DNA of 64,000 nt from Linyphia triangularis (Eukaryota; Arthropoda; Arachnida; Araneae; Linyphiidae), in NCBI GenBank assembly GCA_963978545.1, contig OZ021731.1, positions 26,550,093 to 26,614,092 on the forward strand, written 5' to 3'. Positions 35,111-46,100 of this stretch are shown one piece after another. How positions within the stretch are numbered: position 1 is the stretch's first letter; each line of letters opens with the position of its first letter. Made by a program: the position numbers and the translations under genes. The notes beneath the pieces were generated by a model, which saw only the letters and a program-made list of their open reading frames with translations, did no database searches and was not told the DNA's origin.

Positions 35111-35674
35111 GTCGGCAAGAATTTTTAGAGATAGGCAGATGCTTTTTTTTTTTTTATTAATGATGTTACTTTGGGAGATATTGTCGGGATATTTATATTT
35201 TAAAGTTAATGCTGTTACCTAATAAAAATCCAGGGATGTTAATGTGCGTGGTTCGAGTGTCTAAGTATATCTTGCAATGAATAAACTTAGTAAAAGTTTT
35301 TTGTTTGTTTGTTTTTTTGTCTTAATGGGTAAACGAAACAAAGAGTTGCAAAAATTTCAATTGTGTTGGGAAGTAATATGTATTCGTGCAGTTAAATCAT
35401 TCTTTTTTATGTATATTCTTTTCGCGTTACCGAAAAAGTTTCAAAACACACCTATTGTTAAAAAATTATAGGTGTATTTTTAGCTGATATTTGAGATTTA
35501 ATTTGAATTGTTTCGAAAATTTGTAAATTTTATATTCTGAATATTTCTTAATGTTTAAAATAATAATTTTACTTCTATTTCGGTATTGATGACGTATTAA
35601 TTGCATTGTTTTTTGTTGAGGCATTACTTTACGTACTGCAGGACCGTATCAAGGGCGAAACTAATAAAGTTCAG

Positions 35675-35695
35675 CCCCCCCCCCCCCCCCCCCCC
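35675..35695. repeat. Poly(C) tract (C21)
   Basis: 21 consecutive C followed by TACAAAAAAA. One of several C runs on the plus strand in this window (5322, 14141, 27641, 37342). Confidence 0.95.
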
Positions 35696-36084
35696 TACAA
35701 AAAAAATATTTTCCGTTTAATATTATGCAAGTTAGGCTACATACATGAAACTACTCAGACACATAATTTAGAACTTCTTTAAAAAAAAATATGGGAATTG
35801 ATTGGTTAACTTTTCAAAACTTTTTCATTTTTAAAAAGTATTTAAACCATGTGTAGATGGGTAAAATACTTCTTCAAGGATTTTGAATCCGTTTGGAACT
35901 GAAGCTATTTAGATGCAGAAATGTTCTTCAATTAATATTCAAATTATTCTGCATAATCTTAACGCAATTAACGATAGTTCAACTTTGTTTTTAAATCAAC
36001 ATAAGGATAAAGTATTTTGCTAAAATTAATAAATAAATTATTATTGCGCATTTTCATAAATTGATATGGATGGACCGTATTGAA

Positions 36085-36300
36085 AAATCTGCGAAATATG
36101 CGATAAACTACTTTTCAAAATGTCTTCTTTAAAAATAAATGTCAATTTCTGCACTGACATCCAAATGTATTTTATTTATTCTGATTGATAGTATAATTTA
36201 TTTATTAAAACAATTTTTATAATTTATTTATTAAAACAATTTTTATAACTTATTTATTAAAATAATTTTTATAATATATTTATTAAAACAATTTTGGCAT
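36085..36300 (+). repeat. Copy of 19.3-kb repeat with ~24-bp tandem units
   Basis: Shares GCGATAAACTACTTTTCAAA and CTGACATCCAAAT with 19.3 kb. The motif TTATTTATTAAAACAATTTT is repeated four times at a spacing of about 28 bp (36190-36297), where the other copy has it once. Confidence 0.75.
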
Positions 36301-36344
36301 AAATTCATAAAAAGTAGAAATTTGCCCCAAAAAACCCTAAAAAA

Positions 36345-36436
36345 AAAAAAAAAAATCTTGTACCGATATATCGATATTTTTTTCTATGAAACGATATAGT
36401 ATCGATATTTATTTTGATCGAAATTTCCGACCTCTA
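36345..36436. mobile_element. Right-end fragment of the hAT-like family
   Basis: Matches 22620-22716: ATATCGATATTTTTTTCTAT, then ACGATATAGTATCGATATTT, ending GACCTCTA at 36429-36436. The rest of the element is absent. Confidence 0.8.
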
Positions 36437-36545
36437 ATAGCGAAGCTTCGATTATGCTAAACGCTCACCCTTGCTCAATAACCTCTAACGGGCTGAAACT
36501 GCAACAAGATCAACTGTAAAAATATCCTAACACTTTAATAGTTAA

Positions 36546-36966
36546 GAGAAGTCCTAATAAGAATGATTTCCTATACTCGCTATATTACTATCTTCTAGCC
36601 CAGTGCATTTAGAAACTACTTTGTAAAAAAACCTTGAAATTCTGTGAGTAAGTGCGAAAATGATCACTTAATGAAATGACATAAATGAAAAACTCGAAAA
36701 CAGCATCTATTATATTTTAAAATTATATTTGAAATCCTTACTTCAATGAATACGCAGGGGCTCCACCTGGTATTGTCTTTTGATATTTTAATTTTTATTT
36801 ATAATATATGGACATTACGTGAAAACAATTTATGTTATTTTATTAAGTCATCATTTTCATACCTGTTTACCAAATTTTAAGGTTTTGCAGAAAGTAGTTT
36901 CTAAAAGCACTGGGGTAGAAGATAATAACATAGCGAATGTAGGATGATCCTTATTAGGGTCTCCTC
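36546..36966. mobile_element. TTAA-type MITE, copy 2 (421 bp)
   Basis: Same family as 24315-24726, with perfect TTAA on both sides (36542-36545 and 36967-36970). The tips GAGAAGTCCTAATAAGAATG and CATCCTTATTAGGGTCTCCTC-type sequence are inverted repeats. Long imperfect arms follow. No coding capacity. Confidence 0.9.
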
Positions 36967-36970
36967 TTAA

Positions 36971-38482
36971 TATAAAATCAAGGTCATTACTTCAGGAAAT
37001 AAAAACAATCTAGAGAGTAAAGAGTATTTTAAAAATTTCTATCGACATTTTAGCAAAATATGAGCTAAAAATTTTCGCACAGCAAATTGAAAATTGTTTA
37101 CAAAAACTTTAAAGTAAATACCAATTTCTTTTAAAACATTTCAATATTGATATTCTTTTATAAGATCCACTGAAGGTTATATTTAAATCATAATAGTTAA
37201 TTTCAAATGTTAATGGTTTCAATGATCAATTCATTTTAGTAAATTTACAGTTTTAGACAGATATTAATTTGATTTTAAAAGTTCGTGATTGTACCAATAA
37301 GGAACAATAATTATACGCAAAAAAAAAACTGCCGTTCCCTTCCCCCCCCCCCCCCTTCCGCGTCAGTTTGCGCACGTGTTCTTGCATGTTATTTTAATAT
37401 TTTAATAAAATATTTATTTTTTTCAGAAATTTCGAATTAAAAATTAATTTAAGGCAATCACAAAGTTAAATTCATTCTGGGCAACATCAGGAGAAGGGAC
37501 AAACGATGAATTTTCGTTTCAACAAAAGAATCCTTCGGACCAGCGAGAAAATATATTAATCTAGAACGAAAAGAAGAACTGAAGATTAAGCAAAGTAGAA
37601 AAAAAAAGAAGAAAAAAAATCGTCAGGCTAGAACAATAAAGTAAAAAAAAAAAAAAAAGAACTGCTTAATTGAGACGAAACAAAAAGGCTTAGGATAGAT
37701 TAAAAATGATTAATGAAAAAAATACAAACGAAAATGAAAAAGTGAACGAAAAAAATCTTCTAAATGGCCCTTATTAAAGATTCGAATGAAAAAAAAAAGA
37801 AAGGAAAACAGGCTAATAGGAATGATTAGCTACGAAATAAAAGTGATGACTTTGGGAAAGTACAGGGAGTCCCAAAATCTCATTTGAATATTCATAAAAA
37901 ATGACATCTCGGGGTTAAAGTGGATGAAAAAGAAAGAAAAAAACAGAAAGAGGGGGGGTAAAAAACATATTTATTTCATTTCTAGAACTCGATACAGGAT
38001 TTGGAATTGAATTTCTTTGTGGCAGACGTTAGAATTGATAAGTAGACATTTCTACACATTTTGGCGAATGTTCCAGCTCAAAAATGGCGGAATGCTCATG
38101 CAGTACAACATTACCAGTGTCCCCTCCTAATTTTTTTTTTCAATAATAATTTTTTTTAATATATATTCAGGGGTGAAGTGGGACCGGTAAGCACCGATAC
38201 AGTTTACCGGTGCTTTTTTGACAGTTGGTACGCCGTACTGGTACTTTTTGAGATTTTATATTTAACTAATTAATAGATCTCTATGCATGTATTGTACATG
38301 ATTTAGTGAGGAAATAGGTAAGAAAATTAAGAGTATTTAGCTTTTTCAAATCATAAGTTATGTAAAATATTGTGAATTTGCATTTTATAATTAAAAAATC
38401 CCAGGCTTCAGTTGGGGTTACCGCCATGAATGGTATACCTGCGTACAGGTAATATTTTTTTAGCACTACAACCATGTATATA
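36971..38482. other. Unannotated sequence, purine-rich in part
   Basis: 37500-37970 is unusually A/G-rich on the plus strand. Near 38168-38256 there is a possible hAT terminus (CAGGGGTGAAGTGGGACCGG) followed by a short hairpin of AAGCACCG and CGGTGCTT. No partner end was found. C14 tract at 37342-37355. Confidence 0.4.
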
Positions 38483-38865
38483 TGGTTACGAATTTCTGTA
38501 TATTTGTAAATATTTCGTAGTATTAACTATGTAAAAAGAAAAATTTATGTATATTTCGCATAAGGCAGTGCAAGAGTTTGTAATTACTTCGCTTTCCTGC
38601 AATGCGTCTCTTAATGCTTAAAAACGAGTTTTTCAAGGATAATGCTGGAAAACGAGTCTTACAGGGATAATGCTGGAAAACGAGTCTTACAGGGATAATG
38701 CTGGAAAAAGAGTTTTACAAGGAGAAGGCCATTTAACATTAAGGTTAATGGCAATCTCGCCAAGTTGGCGACTGTTTTGGCGACTAATTTTGGCGCCAAA
38801 CTTGGCGAGATTCCAATGTTGTGTAAAAAGCTGTATTGAGTCTGTTGATTGAGCTGCATTGAGTT
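38483..38865 (+). mobile_element. Partial, internally deleted LTR of the same Gypsy family
   Basis: Starts with a TGGTTACGAATTT tip like the LTRs at 11172 and 59828, and shares CATTTAACATTAAGGTTAAT-type and CTCGCCAA blocks. It then jumps at about 38811 to the AAAAAGCTGTATTGAGTCTG part, so the middle is deleted. A 28-bp unit (GAGTCTTACAGGGATAATGC) is tandemly repeated about three times. The perfect palindrome TTTGGCGCCAAA lies at 38789-38800. Confidence 0.8.
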
Positions 38866-39482
38866 TAATGTTGGAAATAGGGGTTCTGAAAGATTGGCCA
38901 ATTTTTGCAGAAATTCCGACATAGTTTCAAGTTACACGATTTTTTTTTTTTAAATAACTAAAACGACAAGTGATTTCTTATAAATAAAATATTTCAATTT
39001 TAAAACTGTGCATCAACATTACAAAACTTCCAGTATATTTTATGCAGCATTGGGCGACATTGGACAATCTCGGTAACAAGGGGAGGTCACAATCGAGATT
39101 GGCTATATTGAGCTGTATTGGCCAACGTTAATGCGGCTGCTGGGTTATTTTCAAAACTTGGCGGAAAACCCAATGTTGCGATTTTAAGGTATGTTTTTTT
39201 TTTTTTTTTTTTTTTTTTTTTCTATTTTGTTCCTGTTTGAACTTTCTGTTTGAACTGTCAAAGTATGAAACTCGTGTTTAAAAATTTTTAAATGTACACT
39301 TGTTTAAAATGTGAACACAAACGATAACAAGCCAGCATAGTAGCCTTGATATCATAGAGCAAGTGACTTGTGTAGCCACATGCACAATCTCCATAGTAGC
39401 TTAAGAACTTTAAATTTTATGAACTCTCTATGAGTGAGGTTGCGGACCGATAGCTTGTGGGAAATTACAAAACAATTGCACA
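38866..39482. other. Unannotated sequence
   Basis: No gene recognised. Long T run at 39191-39220. Stretches such as GAGCTGTATTGGCCAA (39111) recall LTR fragments but could not be aligned with confidence. Confidence 0.4.
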
Positions 39483-39487
39483 AAATA

Positions 39488-39780
39488 CGTAGAGGCTCCC
39501 GTAGGCTTGCGGTAAAGTATAGGGCTCAAGACCGAAGTGTTGCGGGTTCAGTCCGCCAAATATCGATCCAACCACTATTAGGTCACCAAATCTGTCGTGG
39601 CCTCAATGTCCTTCCATTGGTGTGGTGGAGTTGGAGAGAAGGGTTTACACTTGAAGATTTCGATATCGTATTCTTCTAGATGCTCAAAATTACAAGACGT
39701 ATATGGCTGTGTTAGGCAAGTTATAAGTGGCAGAAATAGACACAGTCGGAAGTTCCAAACCAAACCAAATATATATCACC
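39488..39780 (+). mobile_element. Possible third SINE type (tRNA-like head)
   Basis: GGCTTGCGGTAAAGTATAGG resembles an A-box region and GCGGGTTCAGTCCGCC a T-arm with B-box-like sequence. A non-tRNA body and a CCAAACCAAACCAAAT tail follow, ending near 39780. Only one copy is seen in this window and no target duplication was defined, so confidence is modest. Confidence 0.45.
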
Positions 39781-40324
39781 AAATCAAATCTGTCTTGTTT
39801 TGAAAATAAGTTGGTTGGTTGAACCCCCGAGTTGAGGGTCGAAAGGAAGAAAAATAAGTACATTTATTTACTTATTTTCAAATCATGACCGATTCGTTTT
39901 GAAGATACTTATTTTTTTAAACAAAGTTTTTGTTCTAAATTGTACTGGTTCCAACTCGTCCTTGTTTGAACTCTAAAAATTGTCTTAAACATTTAATTGT
40001 CAAGATATAAGATTCGAATTTTGTAAATTTTATGCATATTCTTTCTTGGAATACGAAAAATTGTAACATAATATTCCAAACACGAAGACTAACCAACCCA
40101 CATATTAAGCTTGAATAGCTCAGATCATGCGTTCTCATCTGAATTGGACATCTTTAGAGCTACAAAGGCGTCCCATGTTAAATTTCACTTAAGTAATTTA
40201 CATATCTTAGGCAAAAGGTTTTCCATGTTAATGCTGTTTTTAAGTTATTGTTTTGATTTGGAACTAAAATTTTTTGTTTAAATAGTTCTTGAAAACAATT
40301 AGAAAAAGGCACATTGAATTAGCC
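39781..40324. other. Unannotated AT-rich sequence
   Basis: Nothing supported. The region starts with a TTGGTTGGTTG motif like SINE tails, but no SINE body follows. Confidence 0.45.
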
Positions 40325-40995
40325 AGAGGTGTGAAACATCGCACAACTTTCAATTACACTATAATATTGGCCATCGCAGTAAGATTTATGGTGTTATTTA
40401 CCGTTTTCATATTTGCATTCACAAAAATAAAAATTGCCAGTTTGGAGATATATTTTTGGCAATAATTTTCACATTGGCAAATTTTTTAGAAATAAAAAAG
40501 GATTAATAATAATAATAATAATAAATAAATAAATAAAAATAAAGAAAAAGAGAAAAAATAAATAAACACCAGGTGGAGAAATTGCCGATATTATTCGATA
40601 GCAATTATATTGTCGTTTCTTGTGAATGTAACAGAAAAAAAAATCAGTCATTGTTGGGCAGTGCTCAAGGGTAGAGAGCTTTGTATTCAAGGCACTCAAT
40701 TGTCAACTTTTTACGCTTTTTTCGCATTTCTTTGGGAATTTCGGAGGTGGGTTATTTAGAACACCTTAAAAGGCATTGCTAGAGTGAACTTTATCAAAAT
40801 CGCTGGAGCGGTTTTTAAGCAATCATTGAAAAACATGATATATTTTTTTTCAATGGAAGCTACCTTATGCGCAAGTGCGATTTTGACGAAAACCTTAATG
40901 GTAGGTCTCATGGTCCTAACTAACCCGCAAACCAAATTTGAACCTCCTAGGTCAATTTGTTCGGAAGTTATGCTGGGGAAGTTATATGGTTAATT
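40325..40995 (+). repeat. Dispersed repeat R3, copy 3
   Basis: Shares the R3 order of blocks: GAAACATCGCACAACTTTCA, CCAGTTTGGAGATATATTTT, GTGCTCAAGGGTAGAGAGCT, GGGAATTTCGGAGGTGGG, CAATGGAAGCTACCTTATGC, GCGATTTTGACGAAAACCTT, AGGTCAATTTGTTCGGAAGT. It carries an AATAAT/AAAT microsatellite at 40500-40563. Confidence 0.85.
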
Positions 40996-42285
40996 GAAAG
41001 TATAAAAATAAAATATAACTGATAAACGGCCGGCACTATTCCTTACAGGAGCATAAAAGACAATTGAAGTTCTGTCTAAATTACTTTCATTCTTAAATTT
41101 TTTTTATAGTTTGTTAGTTATAATTTGAATTTTACTTTCCTGTTCAAATAAATAATTTAAATTTACATTATTTTGAACGCAGCATGATTTCTTTGAATGT
41201 AACTGCTTTAACCGCTTTTTTTTAATTTTCAAAAGCCAGGGTTCGATCTCTGGCTACTGTGTAATTATAACCATATCCCCCCTCCCTCTCCCCCTTTTCC
41301 CCAAAGAAAATTAAAAAACTTGAGTAAATTCTTTAAAAAAAATCAATTACATTTTTTTAAAAATTCAATATTTGGAACAAAAACATTAACTATTCGGTCG
41401 TTTATATCAAGAAGTATCCTTAATTATTTGTCAGTTTCAAAATACGTCTTTCTACAGTTTTTTAATATCATTATTTAGTATACTAACAAAGCTAGCTATT
41501 ATAACAACAACTAACACTGGAGTTACTTTTCTGCTACGAAAGCCTGTGTATCTCTATTCTTCTCGCTATTCAAAAACCCATGTTAATTGGAAACTGGAAA
41601 TAATCAATACTGCCTTTTTTTAACACGCTTTCATTACCTTCGTATGTATCTTTAACATGGTTTTATTAGCTTCGTATGTATCTATATAACGGGATCTTTG
41701 AACTCGATGTTCGACCACTTCAAAACAATGAATTAATTTGAAATTTTGCACAGTTATCAAAGACCGATGACAATACAATAATTCAATAAGTTTGTCGCAT
41801 TATCGCAAAGATTAGCTCGTGTTGCCCTTGCGCCGTTAAACTCCAATCAAACAACCTTCTCCGTAATCGAACCTTGGTGTTCCGTTACCCGTTACAACCC
41901 CAGTAGTCACAGAAACTACCATCAACAGTTGATAAGGCAGACATTTGAAAGATCTGTCTTGGGCACTACGGTTATACTATCAGCAAAAAGTTATTCAGAT
42001 TCATCTTATAATAATGATGGACGAGCCACCGATTGGTTTTGATCTAATAATAAAGGTCATCTGGTCGGAACTCTGGATTGCAAGGATTAGCTCTAGGAAT
42101 ACTAAAGTTTTCCATGTAAACGTGGACACGATCTAAGGGGCCATAACCGAATTAATGAGTTATTCGCGGTTTCACCTTAATATGACGTGTACTGAGACAT
42201 GCATGAGTTAATCATTGAGACAAGTATATGAGTGCTGGCCGGATCAACTAATAAGGAGTTTCATTCACGTTTCACAATTGAATAA
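40996..42285. other. Unannotated sequence
   Basis: No gene. A B-box-like GGGTTCGATCTCTGGC near 41229-41245 could be a SINE remnant but has no accompanying head. 41800-42250 is less AT-rich and looks single-copy. Confidence 0.4.
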
Positions 42286-43142
42286 TTAATAGTTTAAAAA
42301 ACTAAAAAACTCGCTTTAATAGAAAGCGTGTTTTTTTAGTCACGTTATCCTTACCAGAATCTTCAGAATTAGCGATTTTTCATCTTCATAGACACTGTAG
42401 TGTTTTGTGCCAAGTAATACAGCATGTACTCGGGCATACACATGACTCAAATTTGAGACAAGCATGTGACATTTATATATATATATATAGCATGTATATA
42501 TATATATATATATAGTTTACAACACAAATAATTAATAGTTTAAAAAACTAAAAAACACGCTTTAATAGAAAACAAAACTAAAAAGTAGAAAATAAATAAT
42601 AGTTTAAAAATCACGCTTTAATAGAAAACTGAATTAAAAAGTATAAAATAAATAATAGTTTAAAAAACTAAAAAACACGTTTTAATAAAAAACTGAACTA
42701 AAAAGTAGAAAATAAATAATAGTTAAAAAAAAAAAAAAAAAAAAAAAAACGCTTTAATAGAAAACCAAACTAAAAAGTAGAAAATATATAATAGTTTAAA
42801 AAACTAAAAAACACGTTTTAATAGAAAACTGAACTAAAAAGTAGAAAATAATTTTAAATAAGTTTGAAATAAGAAAAGAGTGATTAACAAGAAATATTTA
42901 TTTTATCGTAAAAAAGCGTGGCGTGCTTTTTAAGATATTTTCATAATGGCTCTACTTTTACCAATATTTGTCATTGAATATTTACAACAATTAACATCAA
43001 GCACCCCACGCTTTTTTACGAAAAAATAAATATTTCTTGTTAATCACTCTATCCTTATTTCAAACTTAATAACATTATTTTCCACTTTTTTGTTCACATT
43101 TCTATTAAAACGTGTTTTTTAGTTTTTTAAACTATTATTTAT
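42286..43142. mobile_element. Foldback element with asymmetric tandem arm
   Basis: The inner pair, 42857-42932 and 42988-43068, is a strong inverted repeat (AGAGTGATTAACAAGAAATA facing its complement). The outer right arm (43095-43140, ACGTGTTTTTTAGTTTTTTA) is complementary to a unit that on the left side is repeated tandemly five times at about 64-bp spacing (starts near 42537, 42601, 42657, 42721, 42793). A further unit lies near 42291, separated by a (TA)n-bearing insert. No transposase frame. The class is uncertain. Confidence 0.7.
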
Positions 43143-46100
43143 TAGATTGGACGTTAGTGTAAGGCCGCATTATTGCCATAATTGCAAATGAAATTAAAAA
43201 AAAAAAAAATAAAAAAAAAAAATCATTCATTCATCATACCATTCATCATTCATTCATCATATCATTCATCATACCATTTAATTGAAATTGATTAAATTTT
43301 TTTAATTTTAAATAAATAAATAAATAAATAAATAAATTTAATTTGATTTTACTAGTGATGAAGAATATTTTAAGTTAGCGCCGAAGAATAAACTAGAAAT
43401 GTGGATTACAATCACATCAAGTTGGCGTGGCTGGCGATTTTTTTACGCCAAAAGCTTTTATTTTACAGATTTGGATGAAAAATTTCTCCTCGAAAGAATA
43501 GACCGAAGTTCAGAATCATTGGATAACCTTAGCTATAAATATATTGGGAGAAATTAAAATTAATTACTATTTTTTTTTTTTTTTTTTACAAAAGCCAAAT
43601 TGCGTTTGATTTGGATAGGCGTACATCTTTTGATATATTTTGGTTCATGTAACTGAAAATTTTACTATTATGTAGAATAACATTATTATGACTGTTGAGA
43701 AAATTTAATTTCATTGTTAAAAAGTTCAATTTTTCATCTTTTTTACTCTTTTAGAACATTTTTATTAAAAATTTGTTTGCGGAGATGTTGACAGTAAATA
43801 AAAACAAATTACTAGAACGATTTTATTTAAAACTCTTAAAGTCGTTTGCTGCAAATAGCCATAATTTTTCAATAGCAGGTATAGTACGACGGGAGGGGGA
43901 AAAAAAAGAAAAAAGAAAAAGAAAAAAAAAAAGAAAAAGAAAAAAAAATCAGAGCGATGGCCATATCTTCGGTTCTAATTTCCGTAGAATCTTGCGGTTT
44001 GCACCAAAATGTTTTGCTTACGATTTTCTAAATGTCTGATGCAAAAAAAGAATGTTCTTAGGGGAGCTGTATACTAAGTAAATTTAACTCTATCTTTAAA
44101 ATTTCAATACGGACCCCTATTTTTTATATTTTCATTCGATTTAGAATACCTCGTTTACTCAAGATACCAAATTTCAGTTCATTATATTAAGAAACACGTC
44201 ATATATGAGCGAAAATGTTTAGGATGATCTTGAGGGCAAATTTCTTTATTGCGGAGAAGAATCGAACGTTTTGCATGTTTGTTATGAATCTATTACGCGT
44301 TCCGTTAAAGTGAGCTTTTATACATTTTTGCTAAAATATCGAGAACCAAAAGTCAATATGGAATGAAAAAAAAAAAAAAAAAAAAAAAAGTAATTAATGG
44401 AAGCAAAAAAAATATATGTTTATATTTAAAAAAATTTAAAACTAGTTTTATTAATTAATAATTATTAAAAAACTGTTTAATACAAAAGTTGCATGTAATT
44501 TATAGCAAAAAAAAAAAAGAAGGAAAAAAAAATAACTTTAATTTATTATTTTTTTTTAACATCATTTAAATTACAACTACTCATTGGAAAACTATGAAAT
44601 GTGGTATTTAGACAAATTTTTGAATTCTAAATCAAAATATGGTATAATATTATGGGGTTGTCATTGAACTTTTTAAAGTTTGGTTTAGTTTTAATATGTA
44701 GATGACACCTCATGATAAATCATGAATAAATCCTGAACAAAAGGTAACATTTTTCACCTTTGGAATCATGTAAATTAAAAACAATTTGCTCTTTATATCA
44801 TAAGCATACTTTCTATAAAGGTATTTTTTACATATAACAAATTTTTATTGAATTCCGTTTCTTAAGGATGGACTAATGAAAATGAATTCTAGATCTTTTT
44901 GTTTCTTGACGACTTTTAAAAATAGACAATTTTGATTTTACGTTTAACATTTGTATATCATTATGGTTTTATAATACTTACACATATTTTGAAAAATCAT
45001 TAATAACAATCTGCTGCAATTGGAACATCTAAAACAATCAGTACCATAAATTATTTAGAAGTATTATATATTATATTAGTATTAAATGCTGATTTCCCAA
45101 CTTTATATGCCGGTACTCCAATACCCGAAAATAAACGTGCTTTTATAATATTTAATTCTCATTATAAGAATATATATATTTTTTTCATTTACAAAAGACA
45201 AAAGCACTAACTAATGCATTAACTTTCTTTGCTTCTCCATTATGAAAAAAGAGTCATTTGTAGAAACAGCCATGGGCCGTGTTTTTATTTTTTCAGTAAT
45301 TTTAATCTTAGGCATTACCGCTAGGGATTTTATACAACGCCAATACTTGTAGAATGCTCCATGTTAAATTAAGAGAAGATACAAAAAAAAAAGTTTTTTT
45401 TCCAAAAAAATAAAAATAAAAATCGCATTAATATTTAAAATGTTTGTAATCTTGCGACGAAATATTTTAGAGCTAAGCCTACTTGATGCGCTTTATCAAC
45501 ACAGTCCCAAGAAAAACGAGCGTTAGCAAATATTATAATCAAAGTAAACCACTTTCTTTCCTTGGGTTTCTTTGGCTGTCTGCTAATCAGATTTTTTAGC
45601 TTCGAACAAGGTCGGTAGAGGGCGCGCCTCGCTCAACCAGCTGTTGCCAACCTCTCTTTTTTTTTTGTTAAACTTGTTAATTAAAACACTGGAAAAAAAT
45701 GGCTGTGCTTTCCGTCCGGCAAAAGGTAATGGCGAAAAAAAGTGCAATTTTTATAACCTAATTTATGAATTCTTGACAAAAAATAAGAAGAGGGGGAAAA
45801 AACTGTGAAGGTTAAAAAACAAGTTAAGGTTTAAGAGGGTATAGAAGTGCGTTTTTCATTTGGGATAGAGGGAAGAAAGTGTTACATTAAAAGACGCTAG
45901 ATCGAATGGATTTTTATACTTAGGTCCTGTGTTTAATTGCAGATGGCGCTACGCGAGCTTCACAATTACTTGTGCAGTGACAGAAGTACTCAGGGAAAAA
46001 GAAAACAAAGAAACAATATCTAGTTAGCGACGTAGGAGCAAAAAGTAGCAGTGTGAAATAAAATTTCTGCAAAAGCCATGATTTTTTAATTGCAGTGTCT

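Larger units (their letters stand above)
33821..36084. other. Unannotated sequence containing a CpG-rich block
   Basis: Mostly AT-rich. The block 34740-35110 is much richer in CG and CpG and looks single-copy (separate entry). A C21 tract lies at 35675-35695. No exon recognised. Confidence 0.45.

Noticed and set aside
41221..41250. B-box-like GGGTTCGATCTC as a tRNA or SINE
   Set aside because: No A box, cloverleaf or SINE body nearby.
43773..44039. 88-codon Lys/Arg-rich frame
   Set aside because: Its basic core is the translated polypurine tract at 43890-43950.
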